The notes under the pieces are model-generated. The model was not told the origin of the DNA, searched no databases, and saw only the letters and a program-made list of their open reading frames with translations. Shown one piece after another: positions 32,405 to 44,249 of a DNA stretch of 64,000 nucleotides; the stretch's first letter is position 1; every line of letters begins with the position of its first letter. A program made the position numbers and the translations under genes. The DNA is from Sorghum bicolor (Eukaryota > Streptophyta > Magnoliopsida > Poales > Poaceae), in assembly GCF_000003195.3 (NCBI RefSeq), contig NC_012872.2:25043258-25107257 (forward strand), read 5' to 3'.

Positions 32405-35400
32405 TGTAACACCCTAGGTGTTAAGCTTGCACTTAGCCTTATCAAAGCAATGCATAAGCATTCTCATGAAGCATAGCATCATGAGCATGTCATTCATCCC
32501 GAAACATGATTTTATGTGCTTTATTTCATGTGTTCTAAATATGTTAAAAATATGATGCTTGCTTCTGAAAATGAGAAATATTCAAACTAGGTGGATTTAT
32601 GTGTAAGAAGAATTAAGAATATTTTTGTGCAATTTTTGGAGCTATAGAATTTGAAAAATGGAATTTATACAAAATGACCAAAATGAATTTATTTAAAAAC
32701 CTAGAACTAGTTTTAATTTGTAATTCAAATTCTATTGAGGATTTGGTCTTGCTTATTAAAACAAAGTTGTAGGGTTTTTGTTTTGGAACAACTTTGTTTT
32801 TGGGAGCAAGAGGTGAAAATGATTTTAAATTGGTCCAAATGAATTTAGAAAGAATTTGAGAAAAGAATTTCAAAAAAAAAGGAGAAAGGGGACAGGCGCT
32901 GCTGGGCCGACCCGCCTCCCTTTCGGCCCAGCTGGGCAGCACGGCCCGCTCCCCCTCCCCTCTCTCCCGCGCGCGCGGCGCTCGCCCCGCTCCACCCGGC
33001 GCCGGCCACGTGGCGGCCGTACGCCGGCGTTGGACGCGCCGCGGCCGGCCACCCCACCCCCCTGGTCGGGACGCCGCCCCGCGCCCCCAGACCGCTCCCT
33101 CCATTCTGTCGCCTGCCTCCCCCTCTCTCTTCTTCCTCCCCGCGCACGCGCAGCAGCAGCAGCGGCAGCTCCGCCCGCGCCATTGCCGGAGAAAGCTCCG
33201 TCGCTCGCCGCCGGTCGCAACAGAGCCCCAACCTCAACGCCAAGAGCACCAGCGCACTCGCCGTCGCCGCGGTAAGCCCCTGCGCGCGCTCTACCGAGGT
33301 GAGAAGCAACCGTGCGCCGTGAATCGCTCGCCGGAGTTACCCCGAGCTCGCCGGAGTACTCCGCCGCGACGGATCTTGCGATATCCTGCCTAGTTTCGCT
33401 CGCTCTTTAGCGCGTTAGGTCCGTAGCTCGATGGGGAAGCTCGGAGGAGCTTTTGCGCGCGCTCTAACGCACCAGAGCGGCTTGGCCACGGCGAGCAGCG
33501 CCGCCGTGCCGCCATGCATGCTCGTCGGAGGTGTTCTGGTCATCCTCCGGCCAATCCGAGGGTACCGCTGGGTGCGCCTCGCTGCGGGGAGCACGTTGGT
33601 GCTTACCCCGTGGCCGGAGACCTCACCGCCGGTGAGATCCGCTCGTCGGAGGTGAGCTCCCTCTCGGTCTCGCTGACTGGTGGGGTCAGTGGCCCACTGT
33701 CAGTCGCAGGGGGGACCCCGGTGGGTGTAGATCTGGGTGTACTTAGCCTTTTTCGTCGGTTTTCTTGAATAAATGTTTTCCAGAAATTGATTGAAAACTT
33801 GTAAAATTCATATCTTGAGTTCTACAGCTCCAAATTTGATGAAATAAATTTTGGTGTGCTCTATATTTCCAGATCTAAAGCTTGATGTGATTGCATGTCA
33901 TGTTTGAGTAACTTTTCTGTATGAATATATTTAATCCATGTTTTTGCTAAACTTGGAAAATGCATAGTAAATAAAATATGGTTCAGAAAAATGTAAAACT
34001 TCATTTGTTGGCTCTGCATGTATGTTTACTCACTGGGAAAACATTGCTATACATTATTTGGTGTATAAATGAATTTATGGTAATTTAAATGCTTGCATGG
34101 CAGTGGTTTATGATTTTTAATAATTAATTGGATCATGCAATAAATCTGGAAAATTTTGTGGGTGTTTCTTATGATATTAGACAAATTATAAAAATATGAA
34201 ATCTGTTGTTTAGCACTTATATCACAGTAGAGTGATTATACTTACCTTATTAATTAACCTTGTGATTTTTGTAGCTCACAATAAGTATCCAAAAATTATG
34301 AAAAATTTACAGTAGATTCTATGCTTGACTGGTAGTCTCCTGTAATTTTTGTGGAATTTATTGATGAACAGAATTGCATGTGATTTTTAATGGGCCTAAA
34401 ATTGAATAAAGAAAATTATGAATTGTTGTGTATATAGGTTGAATAGAATAAGTTGGGTTTGGTGTATCTTTGAAGCATCATGTGGGTTGCTGGTTGTATT
34501 TGAAAAATATTTGTAGAGGAAAATGCACTAGATGTTTAATCCAATTGCTTACTCTTGGATGATGTTGACTACCTTGTAAAGAGCATGACCAATTAAATCA
34601 CCTACGCATCATGTCATGACTCCTTGGTACCTTCTCATACAAGCATCCACTCGGGCATCTCGCACTCCACTCATGAGCACACATGCATCATACAGGCTCG
34701 CAGGAGAACGAGGTGGGACCCGAGGAACCAGAGGAGATCCAAGAGCAGGAACCTCCGGAAGCACAGGAATCCGGAGAGGAACTGCAGGAGTGTCCGGATC
34801 ACCGACCCAGCACGTTTGAGAAAGGCAAGCCCCGGAGCATTCTAAGTCTCCCTATTCTCGCTAACTTACAAGATATATTATGCTTGTTCTACTATATTGC
34901 ATTTAAGTGATAGGAGTTGTGTGATACTGTTGCTGCATATGTACTCCTTGTTATCCCTACTTGTTTATCTACCTTGTCCTATGTAGATAGGCGCGGAGTC
35001 TATGCTTAGCCTGCTTAGCCCGGTAGAAGTCGGGTGATTTCCTGTCACCTGTGAGATATAGGTGAATACCTACTTGTTTAAGCAGTGATTGCTTTGGGAA
35101 AAGAATAACCAAGTGCGGAATGAAATTGGAGGCCGGGCAGGATCTTATGGTGGGTTGACCATAGTGCTCCTGCCTGTGTCGATTAAGGACCGATCATTGA
35201 CGGCCCTCTTGTCATGTTGAACGCATGCCCCACATTTAGCTGGAAGGATAAGTCGTTCCGACCGCGAAGCCTGAGCACTATCCGGGCCGGGAATCGGCCC
35301 GATGTACGCGCTGTATTGGTGATGGTTGAGGAGAACGACGAGGGCGCGGCGCGCAACCTTGGTATACCTTGGATACCTCGGTCGCCGGAACGGTCCTCGG

Positions 35401-36331
35401 GTACGGGCGGTGCCTGTCGAACCCACGAATTGGTCCTGGATAGTGCAATACGGTGATCTGTAGCTCACTTGATCAGTGAGTGTGGTTTGTGTGGGGAATA
35501 AACTCGCCAGCTGGTTAGAAATTGATTCGAATCGCCATCGCTCCTGGATAGTGAGCACTTGACATGAGCCCTGTCCTCGTAGTAAGGACTATGGAACACT
35601 TGGGTTATAATGATGAATGGTTTAAGAAATGCTATGATGAGGTACTATCGTAGCCATATACTTGCTTGTAATAGTATAGGTGCAAACCTAGATGATAGGT
35701 AATGATACTTCCAACTTGAGCAAATTAAAAGAAGAAAGACTTATGTAGGTTATGATAGTGAAATCCTACGGTTTTGCAAAATGGTTGTCAGCTATCCCAC
35801 TATATAGCCTTCATGATCCTTGATGAGTCTTTATTTTAAGTTTATGACGGGTTAGTCTAGCTGAGTACCTTCTCGTACTCAGGGTTCTACTCCCATGTTG
35901 TTTTGCAGATGGTCAAATGTACTATGGTTATTGCATCCTCTGTCTGTACCCAGCTATGGGTGATGACTAGACCAAGGGCGATGGTCACTCCGTCTCTTCT
36001 TTTGCTTTTGTGGGAATGACCGAACTATGGCACTGTATCAGACTAAGCGTGTGTGTTGTATTTTCGAACTATGAAGCTTCCGCTACTTGAAGAACTTGGT
36101 TTGTAATAACTTTAAGAACTCTGATGTATTTTATGAATGTTGTAATCGGGATGTATTTGTGAATGGCGACCGCTAAACTTATTACGATCTTGGCTGTTGT
36201 GCGATATGTGGTTTGAAATCCTTCGAGATTTCACGGACTACCGGGATTATATGGGCTTAAGCGTGATGGTTTGACTATGCAAATGGTCACTGTTAGGCTT
36301 AATCTCTTATAATTTGGTCGGTTCTATTACA
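32405..36331 (+). mobile_element. element S, 3.9-kb solo LTR (possibly Tekay/Del-like)
   Basis: Begins TGTAACACCC and ends CTATTACA, with perfect TGGAT duplications at 32400-32404 and 36332-36336. No PBS, gag or pol is present, so it is a solo LTR, probably formed by LTR-LTR recombination. The TGTAACACC start and great length suggest a Tekay/Del chromovirus, from memory. It contains a very GC-rich block (about 32880-33760) with GTAAG and GTGAG words, and AT-rich flanks. Removing it joins the D linker ending VKRGDP to GRPVIPISIG. Confidence 0.85.
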
Positions 36332-36336
36332 TGGAT

Positions 36337-37662
36337 CGCCTCTCTTGACCGGCAGAAGGTCAGTAGTAACTTCAGTGACGGGGTTACTCCAGTAGTTACC
36401 TGCATCAAACATGTCTACAAGATTTGCATATTCTAATCCTTCCGGTTGTGATGGTATACCGGGGTTAGTAGTAGGAACAAGAGCAGCTATTTGATTTAAC
36501 TGAGATTCAATTATTTAATTAAAGCTAATTTAATTCTTGATGGCAGTAGAGAAATTATCCATTCTATTATTTATATTTTCTAACATTTTATCATTAGATG
36601 CCAATTTCTTAGATAGGTTATCCATTAGCTTTCCTTGATTAGACACTAACTCTCTTAGAGGTGGAAATTATTATTATTATTGTAAGAATTGTGACCTTGA
36701 TAATTACCTCAGTAGTTAGGCCTCTCTTGATTCCAACCTTGATTTTGCTGAGGATGGTTGTAGTAATTGTTGTTGTTGTTGTTGATGATGTAGTTCACGT
36801 CCTCAAGCATCTCAGGGCACTGATTGCCAGAGTGTCCAGTATCTCCACACTCCTCACAAGTCATGTGAGAGTCGTAGATGTGCATAACTTCTTTCTTATC
36901 TCTAGCTCTATCATCGAGCTTATTCACGAGCAGGTCTAGCTTTGCAGACAGCATGTCTACCTCCTTGAGCTGATGCATACCTCCACCTCTCTTGCGTGTC
37001 TCGGTCCTCTCTTCATTCTAGCCTTGGTTGGACGCCATCTTCTCCACAAGAGCTGTGGCTGGTTGTATGGTGAGTGATAGGAATGCTCATCCAGCTGCAG
37101 CATCCATGGTTTCTCGGGCACTGTTGCCGAGCCCATGATAAAACGTCTGCATCAGTAGCCAGCTCTCCATTCCATGATGGGGACATTCTAGGATGTAGTC
37201 TTGGAAGCGCTCCCATGCTTCTAGAATGGATTCGTCATGTTGTTGCTAGAAACTTGTAATCTTCCCATGGAGAGCATTGGTTTTGCCCATGGGAAAGAAC
37301 TGAGCCAGAAAGTTCATGGAGCAGAGTGCCCACGTAGTATTCTTCTCCTTTGTAGCGTAGAACCACTACTTCGCTCTCCCCAACAGTGAGAATGGGAAGA
37401 GGCGAAGTAGTATAGCATCTATGGGGACTCCTGATATGGTGAATGTGCTGCAAATCTCCAGGAAGTGTTGGAGATGAGCACTAGCATCTTCGTGTGCCTT
37501 CCCACAGATCTGGTTGGATTGCACCATGTTGATAAGTCCAGGCTTGAGCTCAAAGACGTTGCCATCGATCTCTGCAGCAGGTCCAGTACGGATGTTGTCC
37601 GTAGTGGGAGCTGAGAACTCACAGATCGATTTGTTTGCCATGACTTCAAACTCTGAAGACAA
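36337..37662 (-). pseudogene. D Gag
   Basis: The probable start is the methionine of MANKSICEF near 37641, by comparison with E. The core contains LINMVQSNQICGKAHEDASAH, LLRLFPFSL and EAWERFQDYILECPHHG. A CCHC zinc knuckle (CEECGDTGHSGNQC) lies near 36830. An asparagine-rich run follows (about 36760-36790, encoded by a GTT/ATT repeat on the plus strand). Stops occur near 37364, 37242, 37080, 37020, 36708 and 36660. The frame leads to the protease-like domains across S. Confidence 0.75.
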
Positions 37663-37943
37663 GTTCCGGGTGAAACTTCGGTGATCTTCTTGATTGGATG
37701 AAGCTTCTTGCTAAAGTGTTGATGATCTCTTCTTGAGCTTGGCTCTTGTTTTTCTGAATAACGCTTCGGGATTGTCAACAAAATTTCCTGGAAGATGTCT
37801 TCTATTCATACATCACCCTGCATAAGATAAAATAGAAAAATATCGGGGTAAAACTGTATGAGAGAATTGATAAGCTCAATCATATTAGTGATGCGAATGA
37901 TGACTGAAAATTCCATATTCATTCCTGATTAGTAATCAACCTT

Positions 37944-37960
37944 CCCCGGCAACGGTGCCA
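37944..37960 (-). promoter_or_regulatory. primer-binding site of D
   Basis: Minus-strand TGGCACCGTTGCCGGGG, one base from the tRNA-Asp complement, 8 bp inside the 5' LTR. Confidence 0.9.
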
Positions 37961-37968
37961 AAAATGCT

Positions 37969-39570
37969 TGTTGGGCATTCTTAACGTCACTACCAAAAGT
38001 AGACTTAGTTTCTAATTCTGATAACGGTGCCAAAAATGCCAAACCTATCCCTTATGCCACTTAAGCCAAGTTGTCATCCCCATCATGACATAAGAGACGC
38101 AGTATTGAAATATGCAATTGCTCTTCTAAATAAATAATCAAATGGGATCTGCAAGCGCACAGATTAATACCGATGTAGCATTTTAACCGAGAAGTATTCC
38201 AGGTATCGTTATTTATATTTTTACCACTGGGAAGGGATTAGTAATCATCAATGTTGATTATAGAATGGATTATAGAATTGAGTATCTATCATTGCATGTA
38301 TAATTTAGAACATTTATCTAACTCTTTCATACAGGGATAAGTGTCACATAAAGGATATATAAAGTAATAAATAGTGACAAAGATAATTAATCTGATCAGC
38401 ATAACTTAGCCACATATAAATATGATAAGCACCTCAATTAGATATTCTAGCAAGTCATTAGCATGGAATTTGGACGAACTACAATAATATTTCCTAAGTT
38501 ATTCTTAACTATACAGTCTAGCATATCATAGTTAGTGCAATTATACTTATCAATCATTGCGAGACAAGATTACGCCCATGCATACTGATATTATCAAGGA
38601 ATATGAGAAACATCACAGTCACTCCCCTGTAGTAATGTTGCTCTGCTAGCCCAATACACGATAGGGGGACTATATAAGAATCAATGGAGCTGTCACTACC
38701 ACGAACTACCCCGCGATCTGGCATATAGGGTCAATCGTAGATAAATACGGTATAAGCACCACGCCTACAAAATATCTATCATTTACCCATGGATCCGATG
38801 GATAAATGCTATACGATCCTAAACATGTATATAATTCTAATCTAACTAAGCCAAGTATATAACTATGATAAACTAAGAACAATATAATTGCGAATATAAA
38901 CAAGTAGAGCAAAGTCATAATCAATATATTGAAGTAGAACAAAGTCATATTCATAATATCGAAGAACAAAGATGAACAATTGAAGAACAATAGAGAATTA
39001 CCAAGAATCCTCTTGACAGATCTGGAAACCAATCGAAGATTGACTCCTTCTAGTTCTAATCCTATTTAGCTATGCTAATCTAGAGATCTAATTGATGTGG
39101 TTGCTCTAGGGCTTGATCAGAGGCTTCTTCTCCCTGATGAATAATGAATTAGGGTTGAGGTGCCCTCCTCTAGGGGCCAGGGGGTCTGGTTATATAGTCC
39201 CTCCAAGTGAATATGGGCCGTCGGATCAAACCGACATTGATCGAATGGTTATCCTTGATCCTTTAGGTCGGTGGAGCGTAATCCCCAAAATGAGTCCTGA
39301 TTGGACTCTAGGACAGGGCGGGTGCCCTAGTGGGGAGGGCGGGCGCCCTGCCCCGGGGCCCGATCGCCTTCCCGTTCGTTCCCGTGGCTTGTAGACTCTT
39401 CTAGATGTAAGATAATTGCGCGGCACGTTAATATCTCTATGTAATCCCGACGTGTGGGCCTTTCTTCCATATTTCCCGATAACCTCTTGCAGAAATAGAC
39501 AAACACCAAAACTTATGAAATTCTGTCAGATAATTTGATAATTAAATTTGATACTTAAGGACCGTCTACA
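37969..39570 (-). repeat. D 5' LTR
   Basis: Begins TGTTGGGCATTC and ends ACCGTCTACA. It is closely similar to the 3' copy. The TATA region is at 39189-39196 with one change (GTTATATA). A PBS relic lies at 38016-38032. Relative to the 3' LTR it is missing about 50 bp near its right end. Confidence 0.9.
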
Positions 39571-39575
39571 AGCAT

Positions 39576-41295
39576 GTCGTCCCGGAGTGAATCATTGATG
39601 GGGTTTCCTGTGGATTCTTAAAATACGTTCTAGACAAGTGACAAGCAACAGAATTTTCTACTCCCTTTTTATCTTTTATTTCCAAGTCAAACAAGTAATA
39701 AGATCCATCTAATTAGGCGAGGTTTAGCATCTTTTTTAGTGAGCAGATATTTTAGCGCAGCATGATGATCGTAAACAATTATTTTAGCTCCAACTAAATA
39801 AGATCTAAATTTATCAATGGAAAAGACACCAGCCAGAAGCTCTTTTTCAGTGGTTGCATAGTTAAGTTGAGCTCCTGTCAAAGTTTTACTCGCATAAGCA
39901 ATTGCATGATGCTTCTTATTTTTAGTTTGTCCCAAAACTGCCCCACAGCATAATCACTAGCATCACACATAATTTCAAAAGGCAACGACCAATCAGGGGG
40001 TTGAATGATTGGTGCAGAGATGAGTACATTCTTTAATAAATTGAAAGATGTTAAGCATGCATCATCAAATTCGAAAGGAGCATCCTTGGCTAGCAAAAGA
40101 GTAAGTGGTCTAGCAATAAATGAAAAACCTTTTTTGAATCTGCGATAAAAACCAGCATGGCCAAGAAAGCTTCGAATTCCTTTCATATTCACAGGTGGAG
40201 GTAGTTGTTCAATTACTTCAATTTTAGCTTTGTCTACCTCAATACCTCTTTCGGACACTAGGTGTCCTAGCACTATTCCTTCTCTAACCATAAAATGACA
40301 TTTTTCCCAATTAAGGACTAAGTGATTTTCTTCACATCTTTGCAAAACCTAGTCTAAGTTTTCAAGACAACTATCAAAAGTTTTTTCATATACAGAGAAA
40401 TCATCCATGAAAACTTCCATAATCTCTTCAATCATATCAGAAAATATAGACATCATGCATCATTGAAAAGAAGCTGGTGCATTACATAACCCAAAAGACA
40501 TTCTACGGTAAGCATAAGTTCCGTATGGGCATGTAAAAGTGGTTTTGCTTTGATCATCGGGATGGATCGAGATCTGGTGATACCCTGCATATCAATCTAA
40601 GAAACAGAAGAACGAATGGTTCGCTAATCGCTCTAGCATCTCATCTATGAAAGGTAAAGGAAAATGATCCTTTCTCGTGGCTTTGTTTAGTTTTCTATAG
40701 TCTATGCACATCCGCCACCCTGTGACGGTGCGTTGCGGAATTAGCTCATTCTTTTCATTCGTAACAACAGTCATGCCTCCCTTTTTAGGCACAACTTGAA
40801 CTGGGCTCACCCACTCACTATGTGGCACAGGATATATAATCCCTGCATGCAGCAACTTTATAACTTCCTTTTTAACTACCTCTCTCATCATGTTGTTATG
40901 TCGTTGGGGCTCTCAAGAAGGTGAAATAGAAGGATCTGTTAGAATACGATGGGTACAAATCATAGGACTGATTCCTGTAAGATCTTGGAGTGAGTAGCCA
41001 AAAACTGAGTGATGTTTCTCAAGAATGGTCATCAATCGCAGAGTTTTCTCCTGAGTGAGTTTATCACTAATGATCACAGGAAACTCGGATTATTGTTTAT
41101 GAAAGCATAGATAAGACCGGGTGGTAAAGTTTTAAGCTCTATGGGAGGTCTAGGTGTTTCTGCAAACTCGTCTAAAGGTTCAGGTTCAGATGGTTCAGCT
41201 TCTTCTTCCATGAAGAAAGGAGCTTCGTCTTCTAAGTCTGGTTCACCTAAAAGCTCTAGAGACGCAGCCTTTACCTCCTCCATAGGATTAGGCAA
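39576..41295 (-). pseudogene. C reverse transcriptase and RNase H
   Basis: RT motifs read in order: SEWVSPVQVVPKK and CIDYRKLN (41295-40592), YAGYHQISIHPDD, FGLCNAPASF, the catalytic VFMDDFSVY (about 40395-40415) and FLGHAGFYRRF. RNase H follows, with [17 protein letters not shown] and [10 protein letters not shown] (about 39970-39740). These enzymes copy the RNA into DNA. Stops lie near 40580, 40450 and 40350, and a one-base shift near 39930 joins RT to RNase H. The connection domain ends at the D insertion (39575) and continues into integrase at 27379. Confidence 0.88.
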
Positions 41296-42070
41296 AAGAT
41301 ATGACTCGGCCTATTATTTAAGGAGTGTGAAATTGTTATTGGAAATTTAAAAGTTTTTCCAAAAGAAATATGTAGCTTTCCAGTATGACCTTCATAAAGG
41401 AGGCTTCTAAAAGGTTGTCCTATCAATAGGTCGAAGTTCAAATGAACCATGGAGCCTTCTACCAATAATGGTAGGACATTAATAATTCCAAGACTGGGGA
41501 CTAATCGTCCCGAAGATTCCTTTATGACCTTTGTTGCGTTGGTTAAGACCAAATTTTTAAATAATTTAAGTGCAAATGATTCAAACATGATGTTGATCCC
41601 GACAACAGGATTATAGAGAGCATCAAAGTGATCAGAATCATAAGCACAGCGTATAGTTATAGGACGTGTGTCCAAACGGTTCACATCAGAGGAAATTTCT
41701 GACTCCTCCAACCATTCACGACTTATGACTATGATAAGCTCTCTCAATTGATGTTCAGTTGGCAAACAAATGCTAAAATGGCCGTTTTGGGGTCTGTCAA
41801 TAGAATGGTAGTTTGAAATGTTTCCAAAATCGGCAAAAAGATCAGATTCTATATCCAGCATGAAATCAGGTGGTGGAGTTTCTTTCTTTTGTGGCTCAGA
41901 ACTTGGGATAGCTAAAGTAGATAGAGAAATTGACAGAGTGTCTACTTCGTCTTCGTGGGTTTCATCATGAAGGGTATTATCCATCTCAGCTTCTACGATT
42001 CTATCTAGGATTACTCTAGCATCATCAGTAGGGATGCAAAAGAAAGAACCTCTAGACATTGTATGTAGCA
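40596..42070 (-). repeat. C tandem duplication, unit 1 (1475 bp)
   Basis: The unit runs from TCTAAGAAAC to GTATGTAGCA and covers the gag tail, the protease-like domain and the first half of RT. It is followed directly by unit 2. It lacks a 24-bp piece present in unit 2 (near 42911) and differs by about twenty substitutions by eye. Confidence 0.9.
41271..42070 (-). pseudogene. C protease-like domain, copy 1
   Basis: A gag-tail segment (MLHTMSRGSFFCIP) leads into a retropepsin-like fold. NPVVGINIM is at the active-site position, so the catalytic Asp is Asn, and DLLIGQPFRSLL lies near the end. The 8 residues before DLLIG in copy 2 are missing. It overlaps the RT frame by a one-base shift. Confidence 0.65.
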
Positions 42071-42771
42071 TCTAAGAAACAGAAGAACGAATGGTTCGCT
42101 AATCGCTCTAGCATCTCATCTATGAAAGGTAAAGGAAAATGATCCTTTCTCGTGGCTTTGTTTAGTTTTCTATAGTCTATGCACATCCGCCACCCTGTGA
42201 CGGTGCGTTGCGGAATTAGCTCATTCTTTTCATTCGTAACAACAGTCATGCCTCCCTTTTTAGGCACAACTTGAACTGGGCTCACCCACTCACTATGTGG
42301 CACAGGATATATAATCCCTGCATGCAGCAACTTTATCACTTCCTTTTTAACTACCTCTCTCATCATGTTGTTATGTCGTTGGGGCTCTCGAGAAGGTGAA
42401 ATAGAAGGATCTGTCAGAATACGATGGGTACAAATCATAGGACTAATTCCTGTAAGATCTTGGAGTGAGTAGCCGAAAACTGAGTGATGTTTCTCAAGAA
42501 TGGTCATCAATCGCAGAGTTTTCTCCTGAGTGAGTTTATCACTAATGATCACAGGAAACTCTGAATTATTGTTTATGAAAGCATAGATAAGACCGGGTGG
42601 TAAAGTTTTAAGCTCTATGGGAGGTCTAGGTGTTTCTGCAAACTCGTCTAAAGGTTCAGGTTCAGATGGTTCAGCTTCTTCTTCCATGAAGAAAGGAGCT
42701 TCGTCTTCTAAGTCTGGTTCACCTAAAAGCTCTAGAGACGCAGCATTTACCTCCTCCATAGGATCAGGCAA
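42071..42771 (-). pseudogene. C truncated RT N-terminal copy
   Basis: Open for about 233 codons. It has an acidic leader (EDEAPFFMEEEAEPSEPEP), SEWVSPVQVVPKK and CIDYRKLN, then ends at FCFLD at the duplication boundary. It lacks the YHQI, LCNAP and FMDD motifs, so it cannot act as a polymerase. Confidence 0.85.
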
Positions 42772-43570
42772 AAGATATGACTCGGCCTATTATTTAAGGA
42801 GTGTGAAATTTTTATTGGAAATTTAAAAGTTTTTCCAAAAGAAATATGTAGCTTTCCAGTATGACCTTCATAAAGGAGGCTTCTAAAAGGTTGTCCTATC
42901 AATAGGTCGAAGTCCCATGTATCAAAGATATATAAGTTCAAATGAACCATGGAGCCTTCTACCAATAATGGTAGGACATTAATAATTCCAAGACTGGAGA
43001 CTAATCGTCCCGAAGATTCCTTTATGACCTTTGTTGCGGTGGTTAAGACCAAATTTTTAAATAATTTAAGTGCAAATGATTCAAACATGATGTTGATCCC
43101 GACAACAGGATTATAGAGAGCATCAAAGTGATCAGAATCATAAGCACAGCGTATAGTTATAGGACGTGTGTCCAAACGGTTCACATCAGAGGAAATTTCT
43201 GACTCCTCCAACCATTCACGACTCATGACTACGATAAGCTCTCTCCATTGATGTTCAGTTGGCAAACAAATGCTAAAATGGCCGTTTTGGGGTCTGTCAA
43301 TAGAATGGTAGTTTGAAATGTTTCCAAAATCGGCAAAAAGATCAGATTGTATATCCAGCATGAAATCAGGTGGTGGAATTTCTTTCTTTTGTGGCTCAGA
43401 ACTTCGGATAGCTAAAGTAGATAGAGAATTTGACAGAGTGTCTACTTCGTCTTCGTGGGTTTCATCATGAAGGGTATTATCCATCTCAGCTTCTAGGATT
43501 CTATCTAGGATTACTCTAGCGTCATCAGTAGGGATGCAAAAGAAAGAACCTCTAGACATTGTATGTAGCA
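42747..43570 (-). pseudogene. C protease-like domain, copy 2
   Basis: The reading continues from gag after a one-base slip in a T run near 43603. Retropepsin-like features are ALYNPVVGINIMFESF (Asn in place of the catalytic Asp) and TWDFDLLIGQPFRSLLYEGHTGKLHI. Grass Athila relatives often read NPTVGTNIM here, from memory, so the loss may be old and shared. Confidence 0.7.
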
Positions 43571-44118
43571 TTTGTTTATGACCTTTCTGAAGACCTCGAA
43601 AAAAAGTGAAATAAAAGAACAGGATCTTCCAGATTAAGGTTTGGACCAGATTCTAAAAGATTAGAAAAATGTTTCCAGGATTTTCCCAAAGTTTCATTAT
43701 CTTTTTGTTTAAAAGATAGGACTTCGAGTCTAAGGTCGCTGATACGGTCGAGGGAATAAAAATCTAGGGAAAAGTTGACTCGTAAAACTCCCCATTCACC
43801 TCGTTGCTGACTTACCTTTTGATTATACCATTGTCTAGCTTCTCCCCTCAAAGAAAAAGGAAAAAGCTTCCAACGTAAAGTTTTATCAGAAATGCCTTCA
43901 ATGCGAAGACAATCACATGTTTCCTCAAAATCTCTAATGTGAAGGTAAGGGTTTTCGTCTTCCTTTCCTGAAAAAGATTGGTTTTGAATCAAGGTAATCA
44001 ACCTAGAAGTTAACCTATACTAGGATGTTCGGATGAGCTGTGATGACTCTCATGGTAAAAGGTCAGTTTCTAAAGGTGTTGCAAATTGATAGATCGATTT
44101 AGAATCTTGGTTTTCCAT
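43571..44118 (-). pseudogene. C Gag
   Basis: The ATG at 44116-44118 (MENQDS) lies about 107 bp after the PBS. The capsid core follows, with IRDFEETCDCLRIEGISD, LRWKLFPFSLRGEARQWY and KSWKHFSNLLESGPN. A frame break occurs near 44040-44000 and another in the T run near 43603. No zinc knuckle is seen before the protease-like domain. Gag forms the particle shell. Confidence 0.8.
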
Positions 44119-44224
44119 AAGGTAAGAATAAAAAATATAAAAAATATAAAAAGATAAGAAAAGATAAAAATATAGATACAAGCTAGTAATAAGACTCAAG
44201 GTTATCTCAGCAAACCGTCTTTCT

Positions 44225-44241
44225 CCCCGGCAATGGTGCCA
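44225..44241 (-). promoter_or_regulatory. primer-binding site of C
   Basis: Minus-strand TGGCACCATTGCCGGGG, 8 bp inside the LTR, tRNA-Asp type with two changes. Confidence 0.88.
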
Positions 44242-44249
44242 GAAATGCT

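Larger units (their letters stand above)
27385..39570 (-). mobile_element. element D, pol-less Athila-like retrotransposon with tandem protease-like domains (hosts S)
   Basis: The LTRs at 27385-29038 and 37969-39570 are flanked by a perfect AGCAT duplication (27380-27384 and 39571-39575) inside the C pol. On the minus strand the order is PBS, gag, [S], two protease-like domains, about 2.2 kb of noncoding DNA, PPT, LTR. No RT, integrase or ORF3 is found. The LTR U3 regions resemble those of C around the TATA and GC-rich pair. Confidence 0.92.
42071..43570 (-). repeat. C tandem duplication, unit 2 (1500 bp)
   Basis: A direct repeat of 40596-42070. The RT reading stops at FCFLD exactly at the unit junction, so this copy of RT is cut before its active site. 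Confidence 0.9.

Noticed and set aside
32613..33393. Several long Arg/Pro/Ala-rich frames on both strands
   Set aside because: High GC content removes stop codons in all frames. No frame is favoured and the region is inside a solo LTR.
34616..34910. Protein-coding gene in S
   Set aside because: Three overlapping frames are open and none has a recognisable domain. Only the Glu/Pro-rich stretch was kept, as a low-interest finding.
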